Below, piece after piece: positions 21,991 to 33,590 of a stretch of 64,000 bases of DNA. The stretch is from NCBI GenBank assembly GCA_002007465.1, contig LNAC01000861.1:334458-398457 (forward strand). Reading direction: 5' to 3'. Below the pieces are notes generated by a model. That model ran no database searches. It had not been told where the DNA came from and was given only the letters and a program-made list of their open reading frames with translations. Positions within the stretch are counted from its first letter, which is position 1. The number at the start of each line of letters is the position of its first letter. A program made the translations under genes and the position numbers. The DNA comes from Ailurus styani. Lineage: Eukaryota; Chordata; Mammalia; Carnivora; Ailuridae.

Positions 21991-22995
21991 CAGTGTATGT
22001 CACATGTAAGTAAAAGCTTTTACTGGACTGATTCACCTTCTCTCAATCAACAGTGACAGCATGCTAATATTTTCAATTAATTTGTTAAAATACCGTGAAC
22101 ATGATAGAGGCAGTTGTCTTGGTTATGAAAAACAGACATCTGTCAACTTTAGTTAGAGCTTTTGGAAATGCCTAGGAATAGCAAGCCTGATGAACTAATA
22201 GATTATCTTTATAGTGTAAAGCCAGGGGGAGGGATGGTGCAGGGAATTCAGCTGCAAATAGCCTACTGACTAATTATGTTGAGCCCGCTCAAGAAGCAGG
22301 GCAGGAGCTTCCCATTTTATTATTTCTCTCTGTTCTTTGAGGAGAGAAGAAAAGATATGTTGGTAGGCTAGAGCAGTGGTCATGTGTTCTTTAATTACTG
22401 TGCTTCTCACATCCAAATAATTGGCTGTTCTCCAGAATTTTCAATAAGTTGCAAAAGAAAAAAGTCATATTGCAAGAGCAGGAAGAAGAAAGGAAAGGGA
22501 CACGGCTGAAACACGGTTTCTATTTTTGGATCTTGCTTTTTGCCTCCTCCCCTCCTCCCTTTGATTCCTCTGTTGTGTTTTTCCTATTCTCTTGACCTCT
22601 CAGGGGGAAAAAAAAGGAAAAAAAAAGAAAAAGAAAATTCATATATATTTTTTCCTCCCTTTCTTTTCCAATAAGTCAAGAAGTCAAGAAAAGGAGAAAA
22701 GTCACATGTAAGGAGTTTGAAGGAAGCAACCACTTTGCAGTGGAAAGGTGCAGAGGTCTCCAGGAGCTGTCCCAGATTCTAGAGGGCATTCTCTTTGCCC
22801 CCTACCCCGCTGCCCTGCCTGAAATTGGAGCAGATGCCTCTGCCAGCAAGCCATCTGTTTGGCCATGTGTGAGGGCGTCCTATGGTTTTTGCGTGAGATC
22901 TATTTGCCTACTTCAACAGTGTGGCAGATTGGGGATATGAAAATCTAGTGTGCGATGGGGATCTGCTGTCATTTACTGATCTCCTCCTTTTCCCA
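21991..22995. other. Repeat-poor sequence with candidate ancient element
   Basis: Holds a purine-rich low-complexity stretch at about 22603-22640 (G/A runs). The block at 22040-22330 has TTTTCAATTAATTTG, AGATTATCT and CTAATTATG words. No exon recognised. Confidence 0.45.
22040..22330. promoter_or_regulatory. Candidate conserved non-coding element
   Basis: Repeat-free block with TCAATTAATTTG, AGATTATCTT, CAGCTGCAAATAG and GACTAATTATG, i.e. an E-box-like CAGCTG next to homeodomain-type cores. Evidence is motif clustering only. Confidence 0.22.
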
Positions 22996-23005
22996 GAGCC
23001 TGTTT

Positions 23006-23209
23006 GTTTTTTTTTTTTTAATTTTCTTTATTTATTTGACAGAGAGAGAGAGAGATTACAAGTAGGCAGAGAGGCAGGCAGAGAGAGAGGGGGAAGCAGG
23101 CTCCCTGCTGAGCAGAGAGCCCGATGTGGGACTCAATCACAGAACCCTGAGATCATGACCTGAGCCGAAGGCAGAGGCTTAACCCACTGAGCCACCCAGG
23201 CGCCCCCCG
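23006..23209 (-). mobile_element. CAN-SINE
   Basis: Reverse-complement SINE of the 'attacaagtaggcagagagg' subtype with a T-rich left tail. The right end is 'gagccacccaggcgcccccc'. GAGCCTGTTT at 22996-23005 and 23210-23219 is the target duplication. Confidence 0.96.
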
Positions 23210-23219
23210 GAGCCTGTTT

Positions 23220-24172
23220 TTAAATAGAGTGAGCACACTGTATGTGACTGCCTGGCACCTAAAATTCAGCTTCCCGAAAAGGGGACATTAGAAGCTGGAG
23301 GCAAGTAAGATGTGTTTGATCAGAGACCCCAGAAAGAGAGTATCATCTTTAACCAGTCACTCACTGAGGCCAGGTACCAACCAAGGAATAATACCTCCCA
23401 GGAGGTACCTGGGAATATCCCTAACATCTTCCTCTTCCCTCAGAATTGCCCGTTTCTAGTCCCCTTACTTGAACTAGATATTGAACCAGAATATATCTAG
23501 TGACATTCACTGTGGACCTCTCCTGAGGCCCCTCATCTCAAAACATTTGGAATGAGTTGTCCAGGAACACTTGGCAAAGAGCAATTAAATGCCATCCTGC
23601 ATGCTTATGCTTAATTATCTTGTTAGGGACACACTGTAGGTCATTGCATCTAAATGCAAATTTTTGTATTTGAAATTTTTATTGGATTTGAGAGGTCAAA
23701 TGATTGCTACTTTATATGGAAAGGGATTGGGGTTGATTAACTGTGGGAGCCCAGGTGAGCAACAATGAGACAAACATTTCCTTGATTCCTTTAGAATAGG
23801 CTCCTGCCCGCCCCTGTTATGTTTCCTTTCCTGAAACTTTATTTCTCCTCTTGTGCTGCTGGATTCACTTTGCTGATGAGGAAGATGAGGATAAATAGCA
23901 CTTTGAAGAGCAGATTACAATAAAGCACTAACATGGCAAGATGATGTAGCTTACCCCAAGACTGGTGCTTTGTTGAGGCTGAGGGCTAACCATTCTATCT
24001 GTGATTTTCCAACTTTGGACCATATTTTACAGTATTACACCCACACTCACTACACTTACTACATATATATAAAATCTCATGAACCTTGCTCTTATTGTTG
24101 TATGTTATTTTCTATTTTGTTCTGCTCCATTCTATTTTTTAAAAATGTTTAAATGCTGACTGCAACCCAGTT
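23220..24172. other. Unique sequence with candidate ancient element
   Basis: No exon or repeat recognised. The part at 23575-23700 contains a perfect octamer word (separate entry). Confidence 0.45.
23575..23700. promoter_or_regulatory. Candidate conserved non-coding element with octamer
   Basis: Contains GCAATTAAAT (23581), GCTTAATTATC with TTAATTA at 23611-23617, and a perfect octamer ATGCAAAT at 23654-23661. The octamer is the classic POU-factor (Oct) recognition word. The surrounding sequence is repeat-free. Function is inferred, not shown. Confidence 0.28.
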
Positions 24173-24188
24173 AAAAGATTTTACAATC

Positions 24189-24386
24189 TGGGTGCCTGGC
24201 TGGCTTAGTGGGTTAAAGCCTCTGCCTTCAGTTCAGGTCATGATCTCAGGGTCCTGGGATCGAGGCCCGCATCAGGCTCCCTGTCTGGCAAGGAGCCTGC
24301 TTCCTCCTCTCTCTCTGCCTGCCTCTCTGCCTACTTGTGATCTCTCTCCCTCTGTCAAATAAATAAATAAAGTCTTGAAAAAAACG
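24189..24386 (+). mobile_element. CAN-SINE with perfect 16-bp target duplication
   Basis: Head 'gggtgcctggctggcttagt'. The body is the sense form of the tacaagtaggcagagag subtype ('ctgcctgcctctctgcctac'). The (AAAT)n tail is short. AAAAGATTTTACAATC occurs at 24173-24188 and again at 24387-24402 without a mismatch, pointing to recent insertion. Confidence 0.97.
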
Positions 24387-24402
24387 AAAAGATTTTACAA
24401 TC

Positions 24403-25095
24403 CAATAAGGAAATTTGATCCTCAGTTTAAAAAAACAAAACAAAACAAAGAAGGGGGAAAAATTGCATTAGATGTTGCAGCTGCTCATAGTATCCTAGGT
24501 TTTATTAAATCCCCAAATAATGATGAAAAGGTGTTCCTAAACAATACCACCAGCCCGAAGTGATAATTATAAAGGGTCAGCCTAAAATCAGATAAAGGAG
24601 CAGGACTGAGAGCAGCGGCACAAGTGTGCAGTGGAATTTGCTAAAGACGGTGTGCTTGGCAGGAGAAAGTGTCCCCTGGCGTGTTGGCATTATGTTTAAA
24701 ATGATGCCAGCTTCCAAGGGCATTTTACATTCACAAATGGAAATGCTGGATGTGCTTGAATGGCTCTTGGGCACTGCTCCCTCTCTCCATCACCCCTGCT
24801 CTGACTGTTAGACCACTGGGGGTCATGTCCAATGCCAGCCATGCCTATCATTTCTCTCACTACCTTCCCAGCTGAGTTTGGCGTTCTTACTTTTCATGGC
24901 ATTCTTTTATGGTAAACAGGTCTGTACAGATTCTGACTTGTCATTCAATATGCATCCTTTGCCAAGAGTAGCCCTCAGTTCATCTCAAGCCCAAAATATT
25001 AGTGCCAAACATTCCAACTTAACTAAGATAGAAGAGAGGGAAATTATAAACTCCTGGAGAGAAGGGAAGGGTTGGAGGGGACGAGGAAGAAAGAG
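24403..25095. other. Unique sequence, no gene seen
   Basis: Short overlapping frames on both strands (around 24577-24811) mirror each other's base pattern and are not credible genes. Confidence 0.5.
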
Positions 25096-25099
25096 TACA

Positions 25100-25285
25100 G
25101 AAAATATTGACTGAACGCCTTCTCTTTGAGACACAATGCAAAAGACATAGTGTTTTATTTAATACTAATAACTCCATTAAGATGATGGTAATTAATCCTA
25201 TTTATTTGAAAATGATTGTCAGAAAGGCTGAGCTAAATTTTCCAATGTCACATAGGTAGTAAGTGGTATGGATTAAAATATGGGT
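25100..25285 (-). repeat. MIR-type SINE remnant
   Basis: Antisense MIR order: 'actgaacgccttctctttga', 'atactaataactccattaag', then 'ttttccaatgtcacataggt'. Confidence 0.7.
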
Positions 25286-25855
25286 CTGAGCATTATTCAC
25301 AAAAGCCAAGACATGGAAACAACATAAGTGTCCATCAAAGCATGAATGGATAAAGAAAATGGGATCTATGTCTACATAGAATGACAATGAAATATTTTGC
25401 AGCCCTGAAAATGAAGGAAATCCTGGCATTTAGGAAAACATGAAGGACCTTGAGGGCATAAGGTTAAGTGAGGTAAGTCAGATGGAAAGAATCTAAAAAG
25501 GACAAATTCAGAGAAACAGAGGGTAGAATGGTGGTTATTCCGGTAGAGGCTGTGCAGAAAATGGAGAGATGTTGGTCAAAGTGAACAGACTCTCAACTAT
25601 AAGATAACCAAGTTTGGGGATCTAATGCTCAACATGGTGAGTATAACTAATAATACTGCAGTATACACTTAAATATTGCTAAGAGAGGAGTTCTTAAGTG
25701 TTCTCAGCAAAAAAAGGAATGGCAACTTTGTGGTAAGATGGTGATGATAGCTAATATTATGCTGGCGATCATGTCGCCATTTATAAATGTATCAAATCAA
25801 CATGTTATGCACCTTACACTTACACAATGTTAGTGTCAAATATACTCAATAAAGC
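25286..25855 (+). mobile_element. Old L1 3' end
   Basis: Sense L1: 'cattattcacaaaagccaag', 'gtgtccatcaaagcatgaat' and 'aagtgaggtaagtcagatgg' in ORF2 C-terminal/3' UTR order, ending near 25850 with AATAAA. All frames broken. Confidence 0.85.
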
Positions 25856-26689
25856 TGGAAGACTAAATAAGAAACACCACCCGCCACCCACCCACCCTGC
25901 CAGATACAGGTCTGCCTTTCTAACGATCTTTCTAACACACATAGGGACTTTATATTCTCACTGTGAACCACAGGCAATATCAATTGGACCTTCGACAAGG
26001 AAAATACACTCCTGATATTGTATCTCCACACTCAAAATTTCCCTACCATCCGTAAACTCCAAGGATACTTTGAGATAGAATAAAAGCTGAGCTGAGATTA
26101 TGAGATTGACTTTCTAGATCACCAGTTGGGTCAGGCAAGATATTTCCTTTGGGACTTAAGTGAAGAAGATAAAAGAAGCAGAAGTGGATGGTGGGTGAGA
26201 GAGACTTAATTAGACACACCACTCCAGGAGGGGAAAAAAAATGTGGGATAGGTACTTTCAGATAACAAAAGTTGTGGAAAAGGTTTGATTCAAAACCAAT
26301 TGAAAGTATCCTCTTTCTTCTCTGTAATCATGATCCACTGTGCAGATTTGGACTTTGTTCCTGATTGCTTTAGACATGACCTCTTTTTAGAGCCCTAACC
26401 TTTGAAAGCTTTCCATCAAATCAAGTTGATGTTTTTATGATTGTTACTTAATGCTTTTGTGTAAAGAAGTTACCTATTTATAATTGAAAACAAGGAGAGA
26501 TAGTTTTATTGTGGTTTGGGAGATACTCCCTAGAAGAGGGGCCCTCTGCCGGGTGCTAATTAGATTCCTGTCGTATTTTGGCTTTATGCTTCCCTCACTA
26601 GGGAAAGGAAGTGTTGGGGGAGGTTGTGGAGGGATGGAAGATAATTGAACAAGGTAAAAAGTGAATGCTTGTTAAATTCCAGAATACAG

Positions 26690-26900
26690 GAGAACTCATT
26701 TCATATGATAGGGCTGTAAATATGACTTTTAATGAAGTTATGACATGGTTGCCAATAAAAGTCATTTACTCTGCAGTATTACAGTTAATTATACACAGCT
26801 GGAGCCATTTATGGCCTGTCCCATGTTAGCTTTGCCTCTGCTGCATATTAACCCATTCAGCACAGATCAACCAGGAACCAGGAGGTTTTAAACCTAAAGA
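26690..26900. promoter_or_regulatory. Candidate conserved non-coding element
   Basis: Repeat-free block with AGTTAATTATACACAGCTGG and flanking low-complexity-free sequence in a 3-kb SINE-poor gap. Absence of insertions plus motif texture is the only support. Confidence 0.25.
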
Positions 26901-27219
26901 AAATGTAAAAATAAATATCCCACATGACTCGGGCTAGTTGCCATCCCACCCCTCGCATACCCTCCAGTTGGAGAGTCCATCAGAGGAGGACTGCAGATAG
27001 AGAAGGAAGGAGAAAGGAAGAAGTGTGCTTTTTTTTTCTGTTCCTTTTTTGTAAAGGCAATAAACAGTTTCCTTGATTTGTGGGAAAATGTATAGACATA
27101 ACTTTTTTATTACTAGTTTTAGGAGCTTTTTAAATGCAGTCCAAATGAAAGCAGTGTAACAAAAATACTAGAATGAAACTATGATGAAAAAATGAAACTG
27201 ACATACTGTCCTTAACACC

Positions 27220-27480
27220 CTAACTAACCCTGTTGACAAAGAGGTTGGCCCATATTATGGCTGGAAGATATTTCCATTTCTGAAAATCTTGCATTCTGAG
27301 CTGGGTCAATAATCATAGGAACACATCGGATGACAGCAATCGCAAATAACCAAGGCATCCCACTTGGTTATATTGGAGCCGTAATGGCACATCCTAACAG
27401 CCCTGTTTCCCAGATGTGCCATGAACAACAAAGATCCCATTTTTTATTTATTAAAATGACCTCAACAATAGATGTAGCTT
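27220..27480. promoter_or_regulatory. Candidate conserved non-coding element
   Basis: Contains GGTCAATAATCATAGG, GCAATCGCAAATAACC and AACAACAAAGATCCC (Sox-like ACAAAG). The near-symmetric AACCAAGGCATCCCACTTGGTTA lies at about 27348-27370. Repeat-free; function inferred only. Confidence 0.27.
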
Positions 27481-28950
27481 TCTATCTTTAGTCTGGGAAC
27501 CCGGTTGTTGTGAAAACAAGGGCAGTGCCTTGTATCTTCATTATGTGGTGGATGTGGGGGGACCTTACTCAGTGATAAAAATTGTCATAGGATTTTGCTT
27601 TTGATCAGCGTTAACAGTTCTCTATCCATGAGGACTTAGCTACTGGAGTTGTCATCATGTGGTGCTCAGTAAATGTATTTCACAGGTGTCTTTGTTGGTC
27701 TCACTCTTCTTCGCTCCCAGAATGAGTTGCCATGTACAGTATATGGCAGACGCTTGCTGAGACTGTTTCTGGATTATTTCTAGTTCATAACTGTGTGGTT
27801 GTCTTGTTTATTTCTGGTTCATGACTGATGTGAATTATTTCTGTCACTAATTAATGACCATCTGGTTTCTCTGCACCAGTGTTAAGTGCTAATAGATTGA
27901 TTCTGTGTTGTTTGCCTGTAGGATTTCATGAAATTTCTATTGACACCAGCCTTCCCCTGTTTCTCACAAAGAAGTTCAAGGAGCAACTCTTTTATGAGCC
28001 CAGCCTCAACTTTGTGGTTGAGAAAATTGCCCCATGTCAAATTGTATACCATTGATCTTTTTTACTGGGGAGGAGGTGGAGTAGAGCAACGGAGAAAGAA
28101 TCCTCAAGTTGCTTGTCTATTTTTTAGACAAAAATAGACTGTCTTCCCTGGAGGGGTTGCTTCCATACAATCCCCATTATATTTGCTTTCACGTTAATGC
28201 TGCCAGTTTTCTGTGTGTCTATAGGAGGAAAGCCTCTTCACAGAGGAAAGAGAATGATAATGAATAGTCTGTTTATCATTGCAGCCCCTTCCCACCTGTA
28301 GTCACATTATTTTAGGGGACATGCTTGGACAGCTGCTGATCACGGGAATTTGCCTTATTTCCACATCGTATGACCACCCTAGACAAACACATGCATCTAC
28401 CATTAGAGGGGAGAAAGCATACGCAAATAATTTTTTTAAAAAACTGAAAGAGTATGGCATGGCTTACACAGCAGAGTAGTTGGCATGGCTTATATATTAA
28501 TTGTGTGGATGAACTTGGAGGAGGGATGGAATGCAGATGTATGTGGAATTGACATGGCCTATCTGATACCTGCAGAGCTCTCATTAATGCACATCTGTCT
28601 GCCTGAGAAGTTGAAGGTCGTCTATATAATCTGGCCTTTTCTTGCTTTTTCCTCCAAATGTATCATGAGTCATACCTTCTGTGGGTAAACTCAAAAATCC
28701 CTACTTCAGTAACTTGGTCTCCAAACAAACGTTCCTAGCTAGTGTCCAATCCCAGACAAAAGGGCTTTTTCTGATAGAGAAAGAACACACCAACAATTTC
28801 CCAACTTGTCTAAGACTTTGATAAGATTCTTTGGATATATAATTTGAAATATTTTTAAACATAGCTCTGATATGGCTTTGTCTAACTCTGGAGGAGATGA
28901 ACACATTAGAATATTTTAAATTTAAAGGAGAGAAGGAAGAAATTCAACTT

Positions 28951-29134
28951 TTTAAAAAAAATTTATTTGACAGAGAGAGAGAGATCACAAGTAGGCAGAG
29001 AGGCAGGGAGAGGGAGAGGCAGAAGCAGGCTCCCTGCTGACCAGAGAGCCCGATGTGGGGCTCAATCTCAGGACCCTGAGATCATGACCTGAGCTGAAGG
29101 CAGAGGCTTTAACCCACTGAGCACCCAGGTGCCC
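28951..29134 (-). mobile_element. CAN-SINE
   Basis: Reverse-complement SINE with 'atcacaagtaggcagagagg' and 'ccctgagatcatgacctgag'. The head has lost one C of 'gagccaccc' (it reads 'gagcacccaggtgccc'). No clear target duplication is visible. Confidence 0.93.
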
Positions 29135-29770
29135 GTACTGGCCTTTTAAGAAAAACTTTCTCTACCAGCTCAGAAAAAGTCAAGCTTCAAGCTGTGCTGG
29201 CAATGGCAGATTATTAGATAAGAAACAAACAAATGCAAATGAGTATCAGCTGGCAACAAATAGTCATAAAAATGCACTAATAAAATCATCTGATACCCTT
29301 TTGATACATGGTAAATAAATGACGAATTATTATAAGGTACTAGTTTATTTAAAATGCATATTAATCAAGGTCAATCCCTTGAGAAATTAGATGGGTTTGA
29401 TAATTTTGGTTTAAACTTTAGTCATATGTCCTCTCAAATTTTGCCACAAGATACAAAATAATTTAGTATTTATATGCTTGGATTACAATTATTAAATATA
29501 CATTTTATGAAAAGCCATTTTATTTTGTACTTCCTAAATTTCCAAGGGTGTTTCAGGGTCAGAAAGATCATCATTATTTCCACACACTATTTAAGGTTAT
29601 GAGAATGGATAAGTATATATTTAACTAAGTGAATTATAATAATGACTGTCTTTTTAAAATTGGTTTTTGTGAACTTTAGACAACGCTACAAATCATCTGG
29701 GATTGTTTCCTCTACTTGCACTGAGCAAAAATTTAAATGTCATCTCTCTGATGAAATATCCTTGTCTATT
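29135..29770. other. Unique AT-rich sequence
   Basis: No feature recognised. Confidence 0.5.
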
Positions 29771-29772
29771 TG

Positions 29773-30092
29773 CAGTTGACCCTTAATGACACAAGTTTGA
29801 ACTGCACAGGTCCACTTATACACAGATTTTTTTCAATAAATACAGTATAGTACCGTAAATGTGTTTTCTCTTCCTTATATTCCTGATAGCACCTTCTCTT
29901 CTCTAGCTTACTTTGTTGTAAGAATATAGTATATAATACATATAACACACAAAATATGTGTTAATCAACTGTTTAGGTCATTGATAAGGGTTCTGATCAA
30001 CAACAGGCTAGTAGTAGTTAGATTTGGGGGAGTCAAAAGTGATACGCAGATTTTCAGCTGTGCAGGAGGTTGACACTCTTTGTTCAAGGCCA
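29773..30092. mobile_element. Tigger-type DNA transposon remnant (MER2-like)
   Basis: Begins 'cagttgacccttaatgacac' and continues with 'tccacttatacacagatttt' and 'gtgttaatcaactgtttagg'. It ends near 'tgtgcaggaggttgacactc', i.e. roughly inverted termini. This matches my memory of the MER2 family of non-autonomous pogo/Tigger elements. No transposase frame. A related copy lies at 54646-54920. Confidence 0.75.
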
Positions 30093-30180
30093 GCCATACA
30101 ACTGATTAGCTCTTTGTAAAGTTCCAATTAGGGTGGCAAGTTCAATGTGGAAAAGCCATTTTCCACTAGGTTAAATAAAA

Positions 30181-30183
<3 letters not shown>

Positions 30184-30221
<38 letters not shown>
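30184..30221. repeat. (TG)n microsatellite
   Basis: About 18 uninterrupted TG units ending in TATG. Likely polymorphic. Confidence 0.95.
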
Positions 30222-30223
<2 letters not shown>

Positions 30224-30479
30224 CTAAAGTTAAAGATTTTAAGTTTGTTATCTAAATAGGCATGTGCATAAAGGTATATTGAAAGTATTAAACAAAGTTT
30301 ATAAGTGATAAGCCAACTGAAAATTGGTTGTGAAGTATTCAGTCTGATGTTACCACTGAGGAGTAAAAGTTCTTATTTGTATTCTGTGTAATCTGCCCAG
30401 AGGGACCTCCTCCCAGTATTCTCTCATTTAAGAGTACTGTGATATGGATGTGTCTTTTTGATTACTTGTGTCAGGCACT

Positions 30480-31060
30480 GGATTTTTTAAATCAACTTTA
30501 TTGAAGTATAATTTACATATTTAAAAAATGAACCAATTTTAAGGGGTTCAGTGGCACAGTGGATAATGTGTCTGACTACAAGTCAGAAAAAAAAGGAACA
30601 ATTTTAAATATATGGTCTGATGAGTTTTGAAAAATATATACATTGGTAGCCACTGCCACAGTCAAGATGTGGAATGTTTCCATCTCCCCAAATTTGCCTT
30701 GTTCCCCTTTGCAGTTATTCTCCCTACTGCCTCGGTTCTAGGTAACTTTTGCTGGGCTTCATTCTCTATAGATGTGATGGGCCTTCTTTAGAATTTCAGG
30801 TATTTGGATTAATATTATATGTAGTCTTCTGGGTCTAGATTCTGTTGCACAGCATACCTGTTTTGAAATTCATCTGTACTCTTGAATATATCAGTTTTTT
30901 TATATTGTTGAGCAGGATACTATTTTATGGATACACAACGTGTCCATTCCCCTGTTGATAGGCATTTAGATTGTTTACACTGTGGGGCTATTTTGAATAA
31001 AGCTGCTATGAATAAAACAGGTCTTTTGTTGGACAAATATTTTTTATTTCTCTAGGATTG
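30480..31060 (-). mobile_element. Old L1 3' end (antisense)
   Basis: Reverse complement of an old L1 3' region: 'aactttattgaagtataatt', 'actgccacagtcaagatgtg', 'gcatttagattgtttacact' and 'ataaagctgctatgaataaa'. Broken frames. It carries a tRNA-derived insert at 30545-30594. Confidence 0.8.
30545..30594 (+). mobile_element. Retroposed tRNA-Arg 5' half with A-tail
   Basis: The 43 bases from GGTTCAGTGGC to TCAGA match, with a few changes, the 5' half of a tRNA-Arg(ACG): acceptor strand, D-loop AGTGGATA, anticodon stem TCTGA and loop CTACAAG closed by TCAGA. The sequence then turns into an A-run exactly at the end of the anticodon stem. There is no T-arm, no 3' acceptor strand and no SINE body. 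Flanks GAACCAATTTTAA (30530-30542) and GAACAATTTTAA (30596-30607) look like a target duplication with one indel. It cannot make a tRNA. Confidence 0.75.
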
Positions 31061-31980
31061 GTAGTCTTAAAATTGTATTTTTAAAATAAAATTTCTTCAT
31101 TTCTAAATAAGCTAAAGTTCCTTACAATTGATAAGATAACATTTTCTAGATTTATATTAAAATATTGCCTCGCTGATGAATAAATGAATCAACATAACAA
31201 TCCTTTATTTAGGTATTTATAACTTCTAGCTATTTCTCAAGGTAATGATAATTGTCTACTGTCAACTTTTTTTTATATCGCTTTTCCCAAATTTAGGTCC
31301 AAAATGAATAACAAAACCATAAGGTACCTTTTGCATCTGAACTATCACTTTGTTAAAGGCCTCTGGGTGTCCTCATGTTTTACTCCCTCACCTTATAAGA
31401 GTACAGATAATTGGGCTTATTTATATTCACTATATTTTTAAGTAGTTCAAAACTGTTTGAAGAGCTATTCTAGGTCATCAAGATCAAAATAGGGGATGAG
31501 CTATCTAATCAAAAAGAGAAGCTCAATGTCACCTCAGAGAATTATGTACAGTAAGATGTTATCCATCTAAATATATCTCAACCACTCAATCACCTCACAT
31601 GATGAATGGAAACCTGTGTTTATGTGCATGGATGGCCACAAGAACCTCAACAAGTTGATTTTAAGAAGTTTTATTTCTAGATTTGAAATGCTCTTATCAA
31701 TTGGTAACAATTAGACACTACTGTTGGATTGGAAGGGCCTAGGGATCTGTCCATGCCACTGCTATCCATGATATGCTTTTCCCATCCAGATAACCCCTGG
31801 GGAAGCCACTGTGAAAGGGTCATGTGTTAGCCTCCAACAGGGGATTCCACGCTCTTCCTCATTTTGAGATTGTTGGCTATTGAAATAAAGTAACCAAACT
31901 GTTTGGTCTGGGTATCAATAAAACACTGCCTGGTTTTTCTGTCATAGTTGCCTAAGGGGTTCTACTACCAATTTCACATC
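31061..31980. other. Unique sequence, no gene seen
   Basis: AT-rich, no recognised repeat or exon. Confidence 0.5.
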
Positions 31981-31998
31981 AGAAATGGAATCTTGTAT

Positions 31999-32141
31999 GG
32001 GTGCCTGGGTGGCTCAGTCAGTGAAGCGTCTGCCTTCAGCTCAGGTCATGATCCCAGGGTCCTGGCATTGAGTCCTGCATCAGGATCCCTGCTCAGTAGG
32101 GGGCTTGCTTTTCCCTCTCCCACTCCCCCTGCTTGTGAGCG

Positions 32142-32196
<55 letters not shown>

Positions 32197-32231
32197 AAAT
32201 AAATAAATAAATAAAATCTTAAAAAGAAAAA
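31999..32231 (+). mobile_element. CAN-SINE with long CT tract
   Basis: Head 'gggtgcctgggtggctcagt'. The pyrimidine body is expanded to an uninterrupted (CT)n at about 32144-32190, then 'caaataaataaataaataaa'. AGAAATGGAATC flanks both sides (31981-31992, 32232-32243). Confidence 0.96.
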
Positions 32232-32243
32232 AGAAATGGAATC

Positions 32244-33190
32244 ACGTGGAAGAAACTTCAAAAGACTCATAGCTTCTGCAAATCTGTGTACTTGGTACTC
32301 TTCCTACTGTTGCTAGAGTGTAGGGGGATTCTCCTGATGCTGTAGGATTTGTGGATACACTCTTCCTGCGTGGTGGTGCTGACTGCCATTTCCTGCTCTT
32401 TTTAGGGGACACTGAGCCACTGAGCTTTCAGTTCTCAGGTGCAGGAGACACAGGATGAGAGGCTTCTTTAATCCTTTCGACAAGATTCCCCACTTTTAGT
32501 ATCATTCTTACCTATTTTTCCTTCAGCCCCCAACCTGATAAAAGAAACCGCTTCTTGGGACAGTACCACCACATTTGGGGGAGGGGGGCGGTAAGCAGAA
32601 GATACAATGAATCAGAGGAGCGATATGGAAAGAGAAAAACAAAAACAAAAACTCTGCCTGGAAGGAATTTAAATCTGGTCTCAGCAATGCACTTCATTAC
32701 AACCAGATGTATCGACTTGGGTGTCCTGTGAGAGTATGTCCCTCACTAACTGATGGGGTGGCCATAGAAACAAGACATTGAGACTTACTGATGTGGGTGT
32801 CAGCAATCCTCTCAATAGTTGCCCCTCTGCAGGGACAGAGAATAGAGGTGGCTTTGCTCGCAATCCAAGGACTCTCCAGGTCCTTCTGTGATAGAGTCCT
32901 GGCCTTCTCCTTGTGTCAGAAGAAATGCAAATATACTTGGTTTTTCAACTTAGGAAATGGATAATTTTTCACAGAGCTATGCACGGTGGAAAGCTCAGAC
33001 CGTAATATGTTACTCAATACACAGGAAGTAAAGGGGGCTATCCTGCTTTCAAACCCAGGGAACGGGAATCCCGTGTGGGCATGTGTAACAGAAACAGTCA
33101 GGACTCTGACCAGAACCCCTCGGAGCCCCTTTCCATTTTTATGGACATAGATTCTTGATGTGCTTTCTTTCACTCCCAAAAGATAGCAGG
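32244..33190. other. Unique sequence, no gene seen
   Basis: Several 60-90 codon frames on the minus strand (32512-33179) lack any recognisable family or splice context. Confidence 0.45.
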
Positions 33191-33590
33191 CATCTGTGTC
33201 TTTTTGTTGGGGAGCTGCCCGAGGTTGTCAAAACCCACAGGCACATCTACAGAACCAAAGGGCCTGGGAATACATGTTCCCCAGAAGGTGCCCTTTGTCC
33301 GTGACCCTACAACGCCTCAGTTCCCATGTGCCTGATCAGGACAATTCTGAAATGTGACATATGTCCCCAGAACTTGCCTGCAAATGTGAGCCATGCTCAC
33401 ATGCTCAGTGTGAGACTGTGGTTGATATTTCTTGCTTGATTTGCTTCCTTCTCCTCCTGGTTCCCCATCTCCATTCCCCTATCCCCTTTCCCTAGGGACG
33501 TTTCTTAATAAATCCCTTTCATGCTACTTCTTGCCTCTGGTCTACTTGTGGATAACCCATTCTGGGACAACACGGCTCTCTCCCAGCTTT
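33191..33590 (+). repeat. Possible old LTR-like 3' region
   Basis: A pyrimidine-rich run followed by TTAATAAATCCCTTTCATGC and 'ttgcctctggtctac' recalls the polyadenylation end of old retroviral-type LTRs. No start could be placed. Low certainty. Confidence 0.25.

Larger units (their letters stand above)
25856..28950. other. Long repeat-poor stretch, candidate regulatory blocks
   Basis: About 3 kb with no young repeat, which is unusual given the SINE density around it. Two blocks (26690-26900 and 27220-27480) look like ancient non-coding sequence. No exon with splice signals and a sensible frame is visible; an unremarkable 69-codon frame at 27928-28137 has no family resemblance. Confidence 0.5.

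Noticed and set aside
30184..30221. TG repeat considered as a possible CRISPR-like array or direct-repeat system
   Set aside because: It is a plain dinucleotide microsatellite. No spacer structure exists anywhere in the window and the host is a mammal.
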